DNA of 64,000 nucleotides from Streptomyces sp. L-9-10 (GTDB taxonomy: Bacteria; Actinomycetota; Actinomycetes; Streptomycetales; Streptomycetaceae). The translations under genes were made by a program, and so were the position numbers. This document shows positions 33,437-41,766 of this stretch, piece after piece (position 1 is the first letter of the stretch; each line of letters begins with the position of its first letter). The stretch spans positions 1 to 64,000 of the forward strand of contig NZ_PHRF01000053.1 in the NCBI RefSeq assembly GCF_004151105.1, in the 5' to 3' direction. The notes beneath the pieces were generated by a model. It was given only the letters and a program-made list of their open reading frames with translations, was not told where the DNA came from and searched no databases.

Positions 33437-34554
33437 CAGTCCAGTTCGTTCGCGGTCGTCTCGGCGATGGCGGGCGAGCAGGTCATCCCGCGCCCGCCCG
33501 GTCCCGTCACCAGCCACACCCCGTCCCGCACCCGCTGCCGGTGCACGACGCGGCTGGTGTCGGTGCACTGCGCGTACACCCCGGCCCAGCGACGCCGGAT
33601 CCTGGGCAGCGGCCGGCCGAGGAAGGACTCGACGACGGCGGTGAGATGCGCGTACGGGTCGTCCAGCAGGTCGAAGGCGAAGGGGTGCGCGTACTCATGG
33701 GTGTCGCCGATGGTCAGCCCGCCGTCCTTGCGCTGCACCATCAGCAGCTGCATCCGGTGCTCGGCGGCCACGGGAGCCTGTGCCTGCCCGGAGCTGAGCG
33801 CGTCGAGCGCCGCGCTCGCGTAGGCCGGGTAGTAACGGAAGCTGTCGGCGTCCGCGACGGAGGTGGGGAGGTCCTCGCCGAGCGGATCGGTCTGCATCAT
33901 CTGGAGGCGCACGCGGCGCACGGGCAGATCGGGCACCAGCTCGCGGACGAGCCCGCTCAGCGCGGCGCCCGTACAGAGGATGACGGCGTCGCCGGAGTGC
34001 GTCTCACCGTGGTCGTCGCGGACGGCGTGCTCACCGACGACCTCGCGGACCTCGCGCCCGCCCAGGTACGTGTACCGCCCGGAGGCCAGCAGCTCCCGCT
34101 TGAGGGCGAGCTGGGCCGTACGCGGCTCGACGGCCGCGTCCCGCTCGCACCACAGCGCGGCCGTGAAGTCACCCCGGAGCGCCGGGTTGACCTCCCGCGC
34201 CTCGGCGGCGGTGAGCAGTCGGTAGCCGCGGGCGGCGGCGTCGGGGCGGGAGACCGCCGACTCGGCGACGGCGAACTCCAGTTCGGTACGTACCGGCGTC
34301 AGCGAGCCGTTGGCCCGGAAGCCCAGCTCAGGGACGCGGCGACCGATGTCCTCCCACAGCTCGCGGGCCCGCAGCGCCGTCTCCAGCTCCTCGCCGCCCG
34401 CCCGGCCACTCACCCAAATCTGTCCGAAATTACGGAGAGAGGCCCCTCGCGCCTCGGTCTCGCGCTCGATCTGTACGACCTCGTGGCCGCGGTTCACTGC
34501 GTGCCAGGCGTGCATGGTTCCCACCACGCCGGCTCCTACGACGATGACTCTCAC
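33433..34554 (-). CDS. FAD-dependent oxidoreductase (TIGR03364 type, phosphonate-linked)
   Basis: A 373-residue flavin amine oxidase/dehydrogenase of the DAO family. The dinucleotide-binding motif is VIVVGAGVVGTMHAW at the N-terminus, and the C-terminal flavin-contact region is VWLVTGPGGRGMTCSPAIAE. This subfamily is found next to phosphonatase-like hydrolases. A likely role is oxidation of an (N-alkyl)aminoalkylphosphonate to the aldehyde used by the hydrolase, because no PhnW transaminase gene is present (inference). The start is GTG at 34554 with AGGAG about 11 bases upstream. It is the first gene of the six-gene operon. Confidence 0.82.
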   Translation of the reverse strand: MRVIVVGAGVVGTMHAWHAVNRGHEVVQIERETEARGASLRNFGQIWVSGRAGGEELETALRARELWEDIGRRVPELGFRANGSLTPVRTELEFAVAESAVSRPDAAARGYRLLTAAEAREVNPALRGDFTAALWCERDAAVEPRTAQLALKRELLASGRYTYLGGREVREVVGEHAVRDDHGETHSGDAVILCTGAALSGLVRELVPDLPVRRVRLQMMQTDPLGEDLPTSVADADSFRYYPAYASAALDALSSGQAQAPVAAEHRMQLLMVQRKDGGLTIGDTHEYAHPFAFDLLDDPYAHLTAVVESFLGRPLPRIRRRWAGVYAQCTDTSRVVHRQRVRDGVWLVTGPGGRGMTCSPAIAETTANELDW

Positions 34555-34630
34555 GACGGCAACGCTCCTCGCGGCTGGTGGCCCGGAGCCGTCCAGTTGG
34601 CAACCGGACGGTGAACGGGCGCTCAAGTTC

Positions 34631-34640
34631 GGACTAGACC
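34631..34640. promoter_or_regulatory. Candidate GntR/HutC-type operator before the phosphonate operon
   Basis: GGACTAGACC, a GT-TA-AC-type near-palindrome like those bound by HutC-subfamily regulators (it also resembles a DasR half-consensus). It is about 80 bp upstream of the first phosphonate gene and downstream of the GntR gene. Weak evidence by itself. Confidence 0.35.
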
Positions 34641-34803
34641 CGTTATCTATCCGTGATCGAGCGAGATATTCATCGCCGCCGTGGCGACTGTCCGCCAGTC
34701 ATGAGCCACCTGTTGCCGACCGTCGGCCGGGCCGCCGTCGACCGCCCGCCGACGACCGCCTGCCGACGACCACCGCCGACCGCCTGCCGTCAGTCGCGGG
34801 CCG

Positions 34804-35571
34804 TCAGTCGCGGGCCGCGCCCAGGTGGGTGGTGAAGCTGAAGCGGTCGCCGCGGAAGAGGGTGCGTACGCGCTCCAGCGGGGTGCCCTCCGTATCGCGG
34901 GACACCCGGTGGATCAGCAGCATGGGCAGCGCCGGTGGAGTGCCGATCAGCAGCGCCTCGCGCGGCGTGGCGAGGACGGTCTCGATCCGTTCGTCCGCGT
35001 CGCCGAAGGAGATGCCGAGCCCGTCACGGAGATAGGCGTAGAAGGACGAGTCGGGGTCGAACTCCGTGCCCAGGGAAGGCGCTCGGGCGACGGAGACATA
35101 CGTGCTCTCCAGACCGACCCGCTCGTCGTCGGCCAGCAGCACCCGTTCCATGTGCCAGACCGGCTCACCACGCTCCACCCCCGTCTCGGCGGCCAGCGCG
35201 GGCGGACAGGGGAAGCGGTCGAGCGAGATGAGGCTACGGCCCGGCCTGCGGCCCTGCCTGCGTACGCCCTCGGTATAGCTGGCGAGCGAGAGCGGCTGCT
35301 CCAGCTTGGGGCCCGCGACGACCGTCCCCCGGCCCTGTCTGCGCAGCCGGCCCTCCAGCAGCAGTTCGCGCAGGGCCTGGCGCACGGTCTCGCGGGAGAC
35401 CTCGTACCGTACGGCGAGATCGCGTTCGGTGGGGAGCAGCCCGCCCTCGCCCAACTCCTCGATCAGGACGGCGACCCGCGCCTTGACCGCGTAGTACTTG
35501 GGGATGCGGCCGTGCTCCGGAATACCGGAGCGGACGGGGGCGCCAGGTGCCTGATCGTTCGGGTAGTCCAC
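34804..35571 (-). CDS. GntR family regulator (HutC/UTRA type), probable phosphonate regulator
   Basis: A 255-residue regulator. The winged helix (about 25-90) has GLLPTERDLAVRYEVSRETVRQAL-type residues, with recognition helix VSRETVRQALREL. The UTRA effector domain (about 105-250) includes PVWHMERVLLADDE and FYAYLRDGLGISFGDADERI. It lies 249 bp upstream of the phosphonate operon on the same strand, so it is the likely ligand-responsive repressor of that operon. The start is GTG without a visible ribosome-binding site, so leaderless translation is possible. Confidence 0.88.
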   Translation of the reverse strand: MDYPNDQAPGAPVRSGIPEHGRIPKYYAVKARVAVLIEELGEGGLLPTERDLAVRYEVSRETVRQALRELLLEGRLRRQGRGTVVAGPKLEQPLSLASYTEGVRRQGRRPGRSLISLDRFPCPPALAAETGVERGEPVWHMERVLLADDERVGLESTYVSVARAPSLGTEFDPDSSFYAYLRDGLGISFGDADERIETVLATPREALLIGTPPALPMLLIHRVSRDTEGTPLERVRTLFRGDRFSFTTHLGAARD

Positions 35572-35608
35572 TGGGGGATGTTCGCATGGGGCGGGCGGGC
35601 CCGGCAGG

Positions 35609-36691
35609 TCAGGGGCGCCCGGCCCGCAGCCGCCGCACGCCGACGACCAGCACGATGCCGGCCGTGAGCAGGGCCGCGGAGGCGGCGATACGGCCGATGA
35701 GGTCGCCGCCGGTTCCGGTGCGGGCGAGCGCGGGCGGCTCGGGGGGCTCGGAGGGGCCGGACGGGCGCGTCATGCCTATGCCGGAGTCCGGGACCGAGTC
35801 CGGGGCCGAGTCCGAGTCCGGGACCGAGCCCGGGGGCGAACTCGCCTCCGTACGCACCCCCGCGTCCGCGTCCGTCCTCTTCTCCTTGTTCTCGCTCTTC
35901 TCCTTGTTCTCGCTCTTCTCCTTGTTCTCCCTGTTCTCCCTGTTCTCCCTGTTCTCCCTGTTCTCCTTGTCGCCGTGCACTCCGCCCGCGCCGATGGCGA
36001 AGTGGTACGCGTTGGACTCCCCCACCCAGTCACCGTCACGACCCCGGCGCTGCACGGTCGCGGCGCTCATCAGGACCCTGTTCGGGCGCGTGTCCGCCGC
36101 GAACGCGAGCCGCGCGCTGACGGTCACGGTCCGGCCCCCGGGGACGACGAAGCCCGGGAAACCGTCGTTGAGGACACCGACGATCTCGTCCTCGTCGGTC
36201 TTCTCCAGCGACAGCGTGCGCCACCGCCCCCCGTCGCCGGACGTCGCCGGCCTGATCTGGAGCGTGACCTGGGAGACGGCGAGCGTCCGGTCCCGGTCGG
36301 CGAGGACGACCACGGGATGGATGTACCGGCAGTCCGCGTCAGTGGTGTTGGTCAGATCGAGATACCAGGCCCCGGGACCGCCGCCCGGCCGGAAACCGGC
36401 GGGACCGCCATGGATACGGGCCTCGATCGGGAACTCACGGTCGAACACGTCGCCGCAACGGGGCTCACGCGCACCGGCCGTGGCAGCCGGGACAGCCGGG
36501 ACAGCCGGGACAGCCGGAGCCTGCGCTGCCCGTGCTTCCGGTGTGAGCACGGGCAGGGCGGACAGCACGGACAGGGCGGTGGGCGTGATCGCGGTGGCCG
36601 CGGTGACGCCGAGGGTGAGGACGCGCCGGAGCCGCGCGGTTCGGGCGGGACGGCTGGATCGCGAGGAGAACGAGGGTCGTATGGATCGCAT
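35609..36691 (-). CDS. LAxTG-type cell-surface protein with charged repeat stalk
   Basis: A 360-residue exported protein. The signal peptide (about 1-55, ending PEARAAQ) is followed by a beta-rich domain (about 75-245; YLDLTNTTDADCRYIHPVVV, VVPGGRTVTVSARLAF). A repeat stalk comes next (tandem ENREN then KEKSENKEK units, about 250-272) and a Ser/Asp/Pro/Glu-rich linker. The sorting signal ends the protein: LARTG (about 322), a hydrophobic helix and RRLRAGRP. The LAxTG form is the class E-type sorting motif of high-GC Gram-positives. It stands alone between the GntR and ROK genes. The repeat DNA (35880-35969) is pyrimidine-only on the plus strand and could change copy number. Confidence 0.82.
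   Translation of the reverse strand: MRSIRPSFSSRSSRPARTARLRRVLTLGVTAATAITPTALSVLSALPVLTPEARAAQAPAVPAVPAVPAATAGAREPRCGDVFDREFPIEARIHGGPAGFRPGGGPGAWYLDLTNTTDADCRYIHPVVVLADRDRTLAVSQVTLQIRPATSGDGGRWRTLSLEKTDEDEIVGVLNDGFPGFVVPGGRTVTVSARLAFAADTRPNRVLMSAATVQRRGRDGDWVGESNAYHFAIGAGGVHGDKENRENRENRENRENKEKSENKEKSENKEKRTDADAGVRTEASSPPGSVPDSDSAPDSVPDSGIGMTRPSGPSEPPEPPALARTGTGGDLIGRIAASAALLTAGIVLVVGVRRLRAGRP
35880..35969. repeat. Tandem TTCTCC-type repeats inside the LAxTG gene
   Basis: Repeats of CTCCTTGTTCTCGCTCTT (18 bp) change into TCCCTGTTC (9 bp) units, in frame, encoding the Glu/Asn/Lys/Arg stalk. The strand asymmetry is extreme: only C and T, apart from the G of each unit. Confidence 0.85.
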
Positions 36692-36863
36692 GGGTCGCAC
36701 GGCCTTTGCTGATCGCGTGGCGGTCGAGAGGTCCGGGCAGTTGCCTCGCCGGCCGGTCGGCCGCCCTGGGATGGGGCCCGCATCCACGACGCTGTCATGT
36801 ACCGGAGGCCCGACCCGAACGCTGTACCCCCAAACGGATGACCGATCGAACAGATGAACTCGA

Positions 36864-38189
36864 TCAGCCCAGTTCCGCACCTCGGCGATGCCGGAACACC
36901 GGCGCCAGGACCAGCTGCGCGGCCCCCTCCGCGACCGGGTCCGCGCCTCCTTCGGCCGCCGCCACGGGAATGCCCGCGCCCCGGGCGCGTTCGGCGACGA
37001 CGGCGGCCACTCCCCGTACGAAGCGCTCCTCGTGCGCGGCGATCGTCCGGCCGCCGAGCAGTACGCGGTCGATGTCGAGCAGCCCCACCAGGTTCGCCGC
37101 CCCGGCGCCGAGCACCCGCGCGGCCTCCGCCAGATCGCCGCGGGCGACCGCCGCCAGACAGAGCGCCTCGATACAGCCGCGGTTTCCGCACTCGCACAGG
37201 GGCCCGTCGAGCTGGATGACCTGGTGGCCGAACTCGCCCGCGCCGGTGCGCGCCCCGCGATGGAGCGTGCCGCCGAGGACGAGCCCGGCCCCCAGGCCCG
37301 TACCGAGATGGAGATACACGAACGAGTCGCCGGGCCCGCGCAGCGCGAGTCCGAGGGCGGCGGCGTTGGTGTCCTTGTCGAGGACGACGGGGAGCTGGAG
37401 CCGGGCGGCGAGGGCCTCGCGCAGCGGGAAGCCGTCCCACTGCGGAAAGCCGGTGACGCGCCGGGGTACGCCGGTGACGTGATTGAGCGGACCGGGCATC
37501 GCGACTCCCACGCCGAGCGGTTCCCCGACACCGGGCGGTTCCCCGATAGCGAGCCCCGCCTGTACGGAATCCACGCGCGTGCGCCCGGCCTCGCCCCGTG
37601 CCAACTCGTTCCGTACCGCCTCGTTCCGTCGCGTCTCGCCCCCCGCCCTCTCCTCGCGTACCGCCTCGCCCCGTACCGCCTCCGCGCGTACGGCGTCCAC
37701 CTGCACCGCCGCCGCCTCGATCACCTGCTCCGCCCCCGCGCCGAGGTCGAGCGGGACCCTTCGTACCGCCACCGGCGTGCCGGCCAGGTCGACCAGGACC
37801 GCCGTCAGTTCGTCGCGGTCCAGATGCAGGCCCACGGCGTGCGCGGCCGAGGGGACGAGCCGCAGTACGGTCCGGGGCTTGCCGCCCGTGGAGGCCCGGC
37901 GCCCGGCCTCCGCCGCCATGCCCTCCGTACGCAGCCTGGCCGTGATCTTGCTGACCGCCTGCGGGGTGAGGCCGGTGCGCTCGGCCAGTTCCAGCCGGCT
38001 GATCCCGCCCTCGCCCGCCGTACGCAGCAGATCGAGCACCAGCGCCGCGTTGTGCCCGCGCAGCACCGGAAGATTGGCTCCCGCGCTCCCTCTGTTCACA
38101 CCTCCGCCCACGCCTGTGTGCACGCCTGCGTTCACGCCTCCGCCCATGCCTCTGTTCACGCCCCTGTTCACATCCGTCACGTCTGCCAT
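36864..38189 (-). CDS. ROK family transcriptional regulator
   Basis: A 441-residue protein with an N-terminal winged helix (about 50-105; ISRLELAERTGLTPQAVSKI) and a sugar-kinase-like ROK domain. The kinase-type ATP site is VLDKDTNAAALG and YLHLGTGLGAGLVLGG. The zinc motif is GHQVIQLDGPLCECGNRGC followed by IEALC. Two low-complexity parts are odd: a Gly/Val/Asn-rich N-terminus (VNRG, GGGVNAG units) and an Ala/Glu/Arg repeat insert (EAVRGEAVREER-type, about 165-205). It is divergent from the Gfo/Idh/MocA gene with only 48 bp between starts, so it probably controls that sugar-related operon and itself. Confidence 0.87.
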   Translation of the reverse strand: MADVTDVNRGVNRGMGGGVNAGVHTGVGGGVNRGSAGANLPVLRGHNAALVLDLLRTAGEGGISRLELAERTGLTPQAVSKITARLRTEGMAAEAGRRASTGGKPRTVLRLVPSAAHAVGLHLDRDELTAVLVDLAGTPVAVRRVPLDLGAGAEQVIEAAAVQVDAVRAEAVRGEAVREERAGGETRRNEAVRNELARGEAGRTRVDSVQAGLAIGEPPGVGEPLGVGVAMPGPLNHVTGVPRRVTGFPQWDGFPLREALAARLQLPVVLDKDTNAAALGLALRGPGDSFVYLHLGTGLGAGLVLGGTLHRGARTGAGEFGHQVIQLDGPLCECGNRGCIEALCLAAVARGDLAEAARVLGAGAANLVGLLDIDRVLLGGRTIAAHEERFVRGVAAVVAERARGAGIPVAAAEGGADPVAEGAAQLVLAPVFRHRRGAELG

Positions 38190-38237
38190 TGTCTCTCGTG
38201 CTTGCACTTTGGAAACACCGTTGCTTAAGTGGGACGC
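38190..38237. promoter_or_regulatory. Compact divergent promoter between ROK and oxidoreductase genes
   Basis: 48 bp, AT-richer than its surroundings, holding both translation starts' control regions. CACTT (38205-38209) and AAGTG (38227-38231) form an inverted repeat with a 17-bp spacer, a possible ROK-protein site. Confidence 0.4.
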
Positions 38238-39329
38238 ATGACTGGTACCGGCACCCCTCTGCGCGTCGGGCTCGTGGGCTACGGCCTCGCGGGCTCCGTT
38301 TTCCACGCCCCGCTGATCGCCGCCACCGACGGGCTCGTACTCGACACGGTCGTCACCTCCAGCCCGGAGCGCAGGGAGCAGGCGCGCGCCGAGTTCCCCG
38401 ACGTACGGTTCGCGGCCTCGCCGGACGAACTGTGGCAGCGGGCGGACAGCCTCGACCTCATCGTCATCGCCTCCCCCAACAAGACCCACGTCCCGATCGC
38501 GACGGCCGCGCTCAAGGCCGGTCTGCCGGTCGTCGTGGACAAGCCGGTCGCGGGCAGCGCGGCGGAGGCGCGTGAGCTGGCGGCGCTCGCCGAGGAACGC
38601 GGGCTGCTGCTCTCCGTCTTCCAGAACCGCCGCTGGGACAACGACTTCCTCACGCTCTCCCGTCTCGTCGCCGCCGGCGAGCTGGGCGACGTACAGCGCT
38701 TCGAGTCCCGCTTCGAGCGGTGGCGCCCGCACCTCAAGGGCGGCTGGCGCGAGTCGGGCGCGCCGGAGGAGATCGGAGGTCTGCTGTACGACCTCGGCAG
38801 CCATGTCGTCGATCAGGCGCTGGTGCTGTTCGGCCCGGCGGTACGGGTGTACGCGGAGGCGGACGTACGCCGTCCGGGCGCCGAGACCGACGACGACACC
38901 TTCATCGCGATCACGCACGCGAGCGGCGTGCGCTCGCATCTCCACGCCAGTGCCACCACGGCCCAGCTGGGCCCGCGCTTCCGCGTGCTGGGCTCGGTGG
39001 CCGGCTATGTGAAGCACGGACTCGACCCCCAGGAGGCGGATCTGCGCGAGGGCAGGCGGCCGGGCACGGGTCCCGGCTGGGGCCTGGAGTCCGAGTCGCT
39101 GTGGGGCCGGATCGGGGCCGGGGAGTCGCCGCTGACGGGCGGTGGCCACCCCGTGGAGACCGAGCCGGGCGACTATCCGGCGTATTACGCGGGGATCGCC
39201 ACGGCGCTGCGCGAGGGCACCGCGCCGCCGGTGACGGCGCACGAGGCCGCGGCGGCGCTCGACGTACTGGAAGCGGCGCGGCGCTCGGCCCGCGAGGGCA
39301 TCGTGGTCACGCTGGAGGTCCGGTCATGA
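38238..39329 (+). CDS. Gfo/Idh/MocA family NAD(P)-dependent oxidoreductase
   Basis: A 363-residue oxidoreductase. The N-terminal Rossmann fold has VGLVGYGLAGSVFHAPL, and the active-site lysine motif is VVVDKPVAGS (DKP in place of the usual EKP). The C-terminal alpha/beta domain follows (RFESRFERWRPHLKGGWRE, GGLLYDLGSHVVDQAL with the conserved His). It probably oxidises or reduces a sugar or cyclitol. Its stop overlaps the next gene as ATGA. ROK control suggests a carbohydrate substrate. Confidence 0.9.
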   Translation: MTGTGTPLRVGLVGYGLAGSVFHAPLIAATDGLVLDTVVTSSPERREQARAEFPDVRFAASPDELWQRADSLDLIVIASPNKTHVPIATAALKAGLPVVVDKPVAGSAAEARELAALAEERGLLLSVFQNRRWDNDFLTLSRLVAAGELGDVQRFESRFERWRPHLKGGWRESGAPEEIGGLLYDLGSHVVDQALVLFGPAVRVYAEADVRRPGAETDDDTFIAITHASGVRSHLHASATTAQLGPRFRVLGSVAGYVKHGLDPQEADLREGRRPGTGPGWGLESESLWGRIGAGESPLTGGGHPVETEPGDYPAYYAGIATALREGTAPPVTAHEAAAALDVLEAARRSAREGIVVTLEVRS

Positions 39330-39823
39330 GCGACGCCGTTCCCGCTGCCGACGTGCCCGTTCCCACGACCCCCACGGTGGCCGAACTCGAAGCGCAGGAA
39401 GCCCGGTTGGTCCTGCCCCACTTCACCCATGACGACGCGTGGACGCTGGGCGGTCTGCTGGTCGGGCTGGCGCGCGAGCAGAGCGCGCCGGTGGCGATCG
39501 ACATCCGCCGGGGCACGCAGCAGCTGTTCCACTGCGCGCTGCCGGGCTCGACGGCGGACAACGACGCGTGGATCGACCGCAAGCGCCGGGTCGTGGAGCG
39601 GTACGGCGCCAGCTCGTTCCTCGTGGGCACGCGGTTCCGGGCCAAGGGCACGACCTTCGAGGACTCCTCCCGCCTCGACCCGGACCTGTACGCGGCGCAC
39701 GGCGGCTCGTTCCCGATCGCGGTGGAGGGCGCGGGCGTCATCGGCAGCGTGACGGTCTCGGGTCTGCCGCAGGCGGAGGACCACGCCATGGTGGTGCGGG
39801 CGCTGGAGCGACTGCGCGGCTGA
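39326..39823 (+). CDS. UPF0303 / HbpS-like (heme-degrading domain) protein
   Basis: A 165-residue protein of the GlcG/HbpS-like (DUF336) fold, UPF0303 branch. Characteristic stretches are FTHDDAWTLGGLLVGLA, IDIRRGTQQLFHCALPG, DNDAWIDRKRRVVERYG and the closing ISGSV-like VIGSVTVSGLPQAEDHAMVV. Members are often annotated as heme-degrading, but a true enzymatic role is not shown for this branch. It is co-translated with the Gfo/Idh/MocA gene (ATGA). No signal peptide is seen, so it acts in the cytoplasm. Confidence 0.83.
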   Translation: MSDAVPAADVPVPTTPTVAELEAQEARLVLPHFTHDDAWTLGGLLVGLAREQSAPVAIDIRRGTQQLFHCALPGSTADNDAWIDRKRRVVERYGASSFLVGTRFRAKGTTFEDSSRLDPDLYAAHGGSFPIAVEGAGVIGSVTVSGLPQAEDHAMVVRALERLRG

Positions 39824-39866
39824 GGAGCGGGGGCGGGGCGGAGGCGGGGGCGAGGCGGGGAGGCCC

Positions 39867-39931
39867 GGGGTACGGAACGGGCGGACCGCCCCGTACCCCG
39901 GCCGACCCGCGCCCGAGCCGTTCCGTACCCC
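39867..39931. terminator. Hairpin between convergent genes, with two alternative folds
   Basis: GGGGTACGGAACGG (39867-39880) pairs perfectly with CCGTTCCGTACCCC (39918-39931). A shorter competing hairpin uses CGTACCCC at 39892-39899. It lies between the stops of the HbpS-like and FAH genes, so it probably terminates both. Confidence 0.6.
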
Positions 39932-39971
39932 GGCCGGGGCTGCGCCGGGCGTACGGGGCGACCGCCTCGCG

Positions 39972-40832
39972 TCACGCGTCCTTGAACTCCTGGCGCTGCC
40001 GCCCCAGTCCCTCGATCTCCAGCTCCACCACATCGCCCGCGCGCAGATACGGCTTGGGCTCCGGCTTGCCCAGCGCCACCCCGGCCGGTGTCCCGGTGTT
40101 GATGACATCGCCCGGGTAGAGCGTCATGAACTGGCTGACGTACCGCACGACTTCGCCCACCCCGAAGATCTGCTCGGCGGTCGTCCCGTCCTGCTTCAGC
40201 TCGCCGTTGACCCGGAGCCTGAGCGCCAGCGCCTGCGGGTCGGGCACCTCGTCCGCGGTCACCAGCCAGGGGCCCAGCGGGTTGAACGTCTCGCAGTTCT
40301 TGCCCTTGTCCCAGGTGCCGCCGCGCTCGATCTGGAACTCGCGCTCGGAGACATCGTGCGAGACGGCGTACCCGGCGACATGCGCCAGCCCGTCCGCCGC
40401 GGAGTCCAGATAGCGGGCGGTACGGCCGATGACGACCGCGAGTTCGACCTCCCAGTCGGTCTTGACGCTCCCCCGGGGCACGAGAACGGTGTCGTCGGGA
40501 CCGACCACGGTGTCCGGCGCCTTGAAGAAGATGATCGGCTCGGCCGGAATCTCCGCTCCGGTCTCCGCCGCGTGGTCGTGGTAGTTCAGCCCGATGCACA
40601 CGATTTTGCCGATCCGGGCGAGCGGCGGTCCGACGCGCGGCCCGGCTCCGTCGAGTACGGGCAGTTCGCCCGCCGCGGCGGCGGCCCGGATCCGGTCGAG
40701 CGCCACGTCATCGGCGAGCAGCGCGCCGTCGATGTCCGTGACCAGCCCGGACAGGTCCCTGAGGGTCGTTCCGTCCTGGTCGAGCAGCGCGGGGCGCTCG
40801 GCCCCGGCCGTACCGACACGCAGCAGCTTCAT
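39972..40832 (-). CDS. Fumarylacetoacetate hydrolase (FAH) family protein
   Basis: A 286-residue enzyme of the FAH/HpcE family (hydrolysis, isomerisation or decarboxylation of beta-keto or 2-oxo acids). The N-terminal domain is short and the catalytic domain starts near residue 75: IVCIGLNYHDHAAETG, then FFKAPDTVVGP, and metal-ligand acids Glu128 and Glu130 (DWEVELAVVIG) and Asp160 (VSHDVSERE). YPGDVINTGTPAGV is the family's C-terminal mark. A good ribosome-binding site (AGGAGAC) precedes the ATG at 40832. Tandem 18-bp repeats lie upstream in its promoter region. The substrate is unknown. Confidence 0.88.
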   Translation of the reverse strand: MKLLRVGTAGAERPALLDQDGTTLRDLSGLVTDIDGALLADDVALDRIRAAAAAGELPVLDGAGPRVGPPLARIGKIVCIGLNYHDHAAETGAEIPAEPIIFFKAPDTVVGPDDTVLVPRGSVKTDWEVELAVVIGRTARYLDSAADGLAHVAGYAVSHDVSEREFQIERGGTWDKGKNCETFNPLGPWLVTADEVPDPQALALRLRVNGELKQDGTTAEQIFGVGEVVRYVSQFMTLYPGDVINTGTPAGVALGKPEPKPYLRAGDVVELEIEGLGRQRQEFKDA

Positions 40833-40930
40833 GTCTGTCTCCTCTGGTCGAACATGACCCGGCCGATGGATGCGGCCACCGGAGGGGATTGGCCGATCCT
40901 CCAAGACATCCGATCACACGGCAAGACCCT

Positions 40931-40994
40931 GTTCACAGCCTGGACCACGTTCACAACCTGGAACATGATCACAACCTGGAACACGATCACCACC
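40931..40994. repeat. Three and a half 18-bp tandem repeats upstream of the FAH gene
   Basis: The units GTTCACAGCCTGGACCAC, GTTCACAACCTGGAACAT and GATCACAACCTGGAACAC are followed by a partial GATCACCACC. The array lies about 100 bp before the FAH start and just after the YidC-like stop, and is AT-richer than its surroundings. Possible operator iterons. Confidence 0.8.
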
Positions 40995-41010
40995 CGTCAG
41001 GCCCGCCCTG

Positions 41011-41766
41011 TCAGGGGGTGGCGGCGGCCAGCGCGCCCGCCGGATACATGTCCCGGTAGAGGAAGTAGCGTTCCGCCGCCGTCCACGTCGTACTCGTCAC
41101 CACGTACAGCGCGGCGGCCAGCGGCACGACAGCGACGGTGAACAGCGTCGCGAAGGACAGCAGGGGCATCATCTTCGTCATCGCGCCCATACCGGGGACC
41201 TGCTGCCCGTCGGGCCCGGCGGGCATCGCGGGGGCGTGCGCCATCTGGATCTTCATCCGGCGGAAGTTGAAGGTGGCGACCCCGGCGACGATCGCGAAGA
41301 GGCCCAGATACACGAGCCCCGCGCCGCCCAGTACCCCGCCGTGCGCGAGCGCGTCCGTCCAGCGGTCACCGAGCGGCGCGGCGAAGAGGGAGTGGCCGAG
41401 CAGTTCGTTCCGCTCGCCGCCGATCGTCCGGTTGGAGAAGAGGTGGTACATGAGGAAGAACGCGGGCATCTGGAGCAGGCTCGGCAGGCAGCCCGAGAGC
41501 GGCGAGACCTTCTCCTTGGTGTGCAGCTCCATGAGCGCCTTCTGCATGCGCTCGGGGTTCTTGCCGTGCTTCTTGCGCAGTTCGGCGATCTGCGGAGCGA
41601 GTTTGGTGCGTGCCTTCTGGCCGCGGGCCGCCGCGCGGGAGAGGGGGTGGATCGCCAGCCGTACGCAGGCGGTGAAGAGGATGATCGCCGCGGCGGCGGC
41701 GCCCGCGCTGAAGAGCGGCTGGAGCAGATTGGCGAGATGTCCGACCAGATTGGCGAAAACGGACAT
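41011..41766 (-). CDS. YidC/Oxa1-type membrane insertase paralogue
   Basis: A 251-residue membrane protein with the five-helix YidC core. Helix 1 is near 20-37, followed by the coiled-coil hairpin (QKARTKLAPQIAELRKKHGKN, about 51-70), then CLPSLLQMPAFFLMYHLFSN, and helices near 150-170 and 200-240. The conserved Arg in the first core helix is present (FTACVRLAIHPL). It lacks the large outer domain, as is normal in Gram-positives. GGAGGG lies before the start. The main yidC usually sits by the rnpA-rpmH locus, so this is an extra copy; it is paired with a DUF6412 gene. Confidence 0.88.
   Translation of the reverse strand: MSVFANLVGHLANLLQPLFSAGAAAAAIILFTACVRLAIHPLSRAAARGQKARTKLAPQIAELRKKHGKNPERMQKALMELHTKEKVSPLSGCLPSLLQMPAFFLMYHLFSNRTIGGERNELLGHSLFAAPLGDRWTDALAHGGVLGGAGLVYLGLFAIVAGVATFNFRRMKIQMAHAPAMPAGPDGQQVPGMGAMTKMMPLLSFATLFTVAVVPLAAALYVVTSTTWTAAERYFLYRDMYPAGALAAATP

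Noticed and set aside
40931..40994. CRISPR array
   Set aside because: The 18-bp units are directly adjacent with no spacers, too short, and no cas genes are present.
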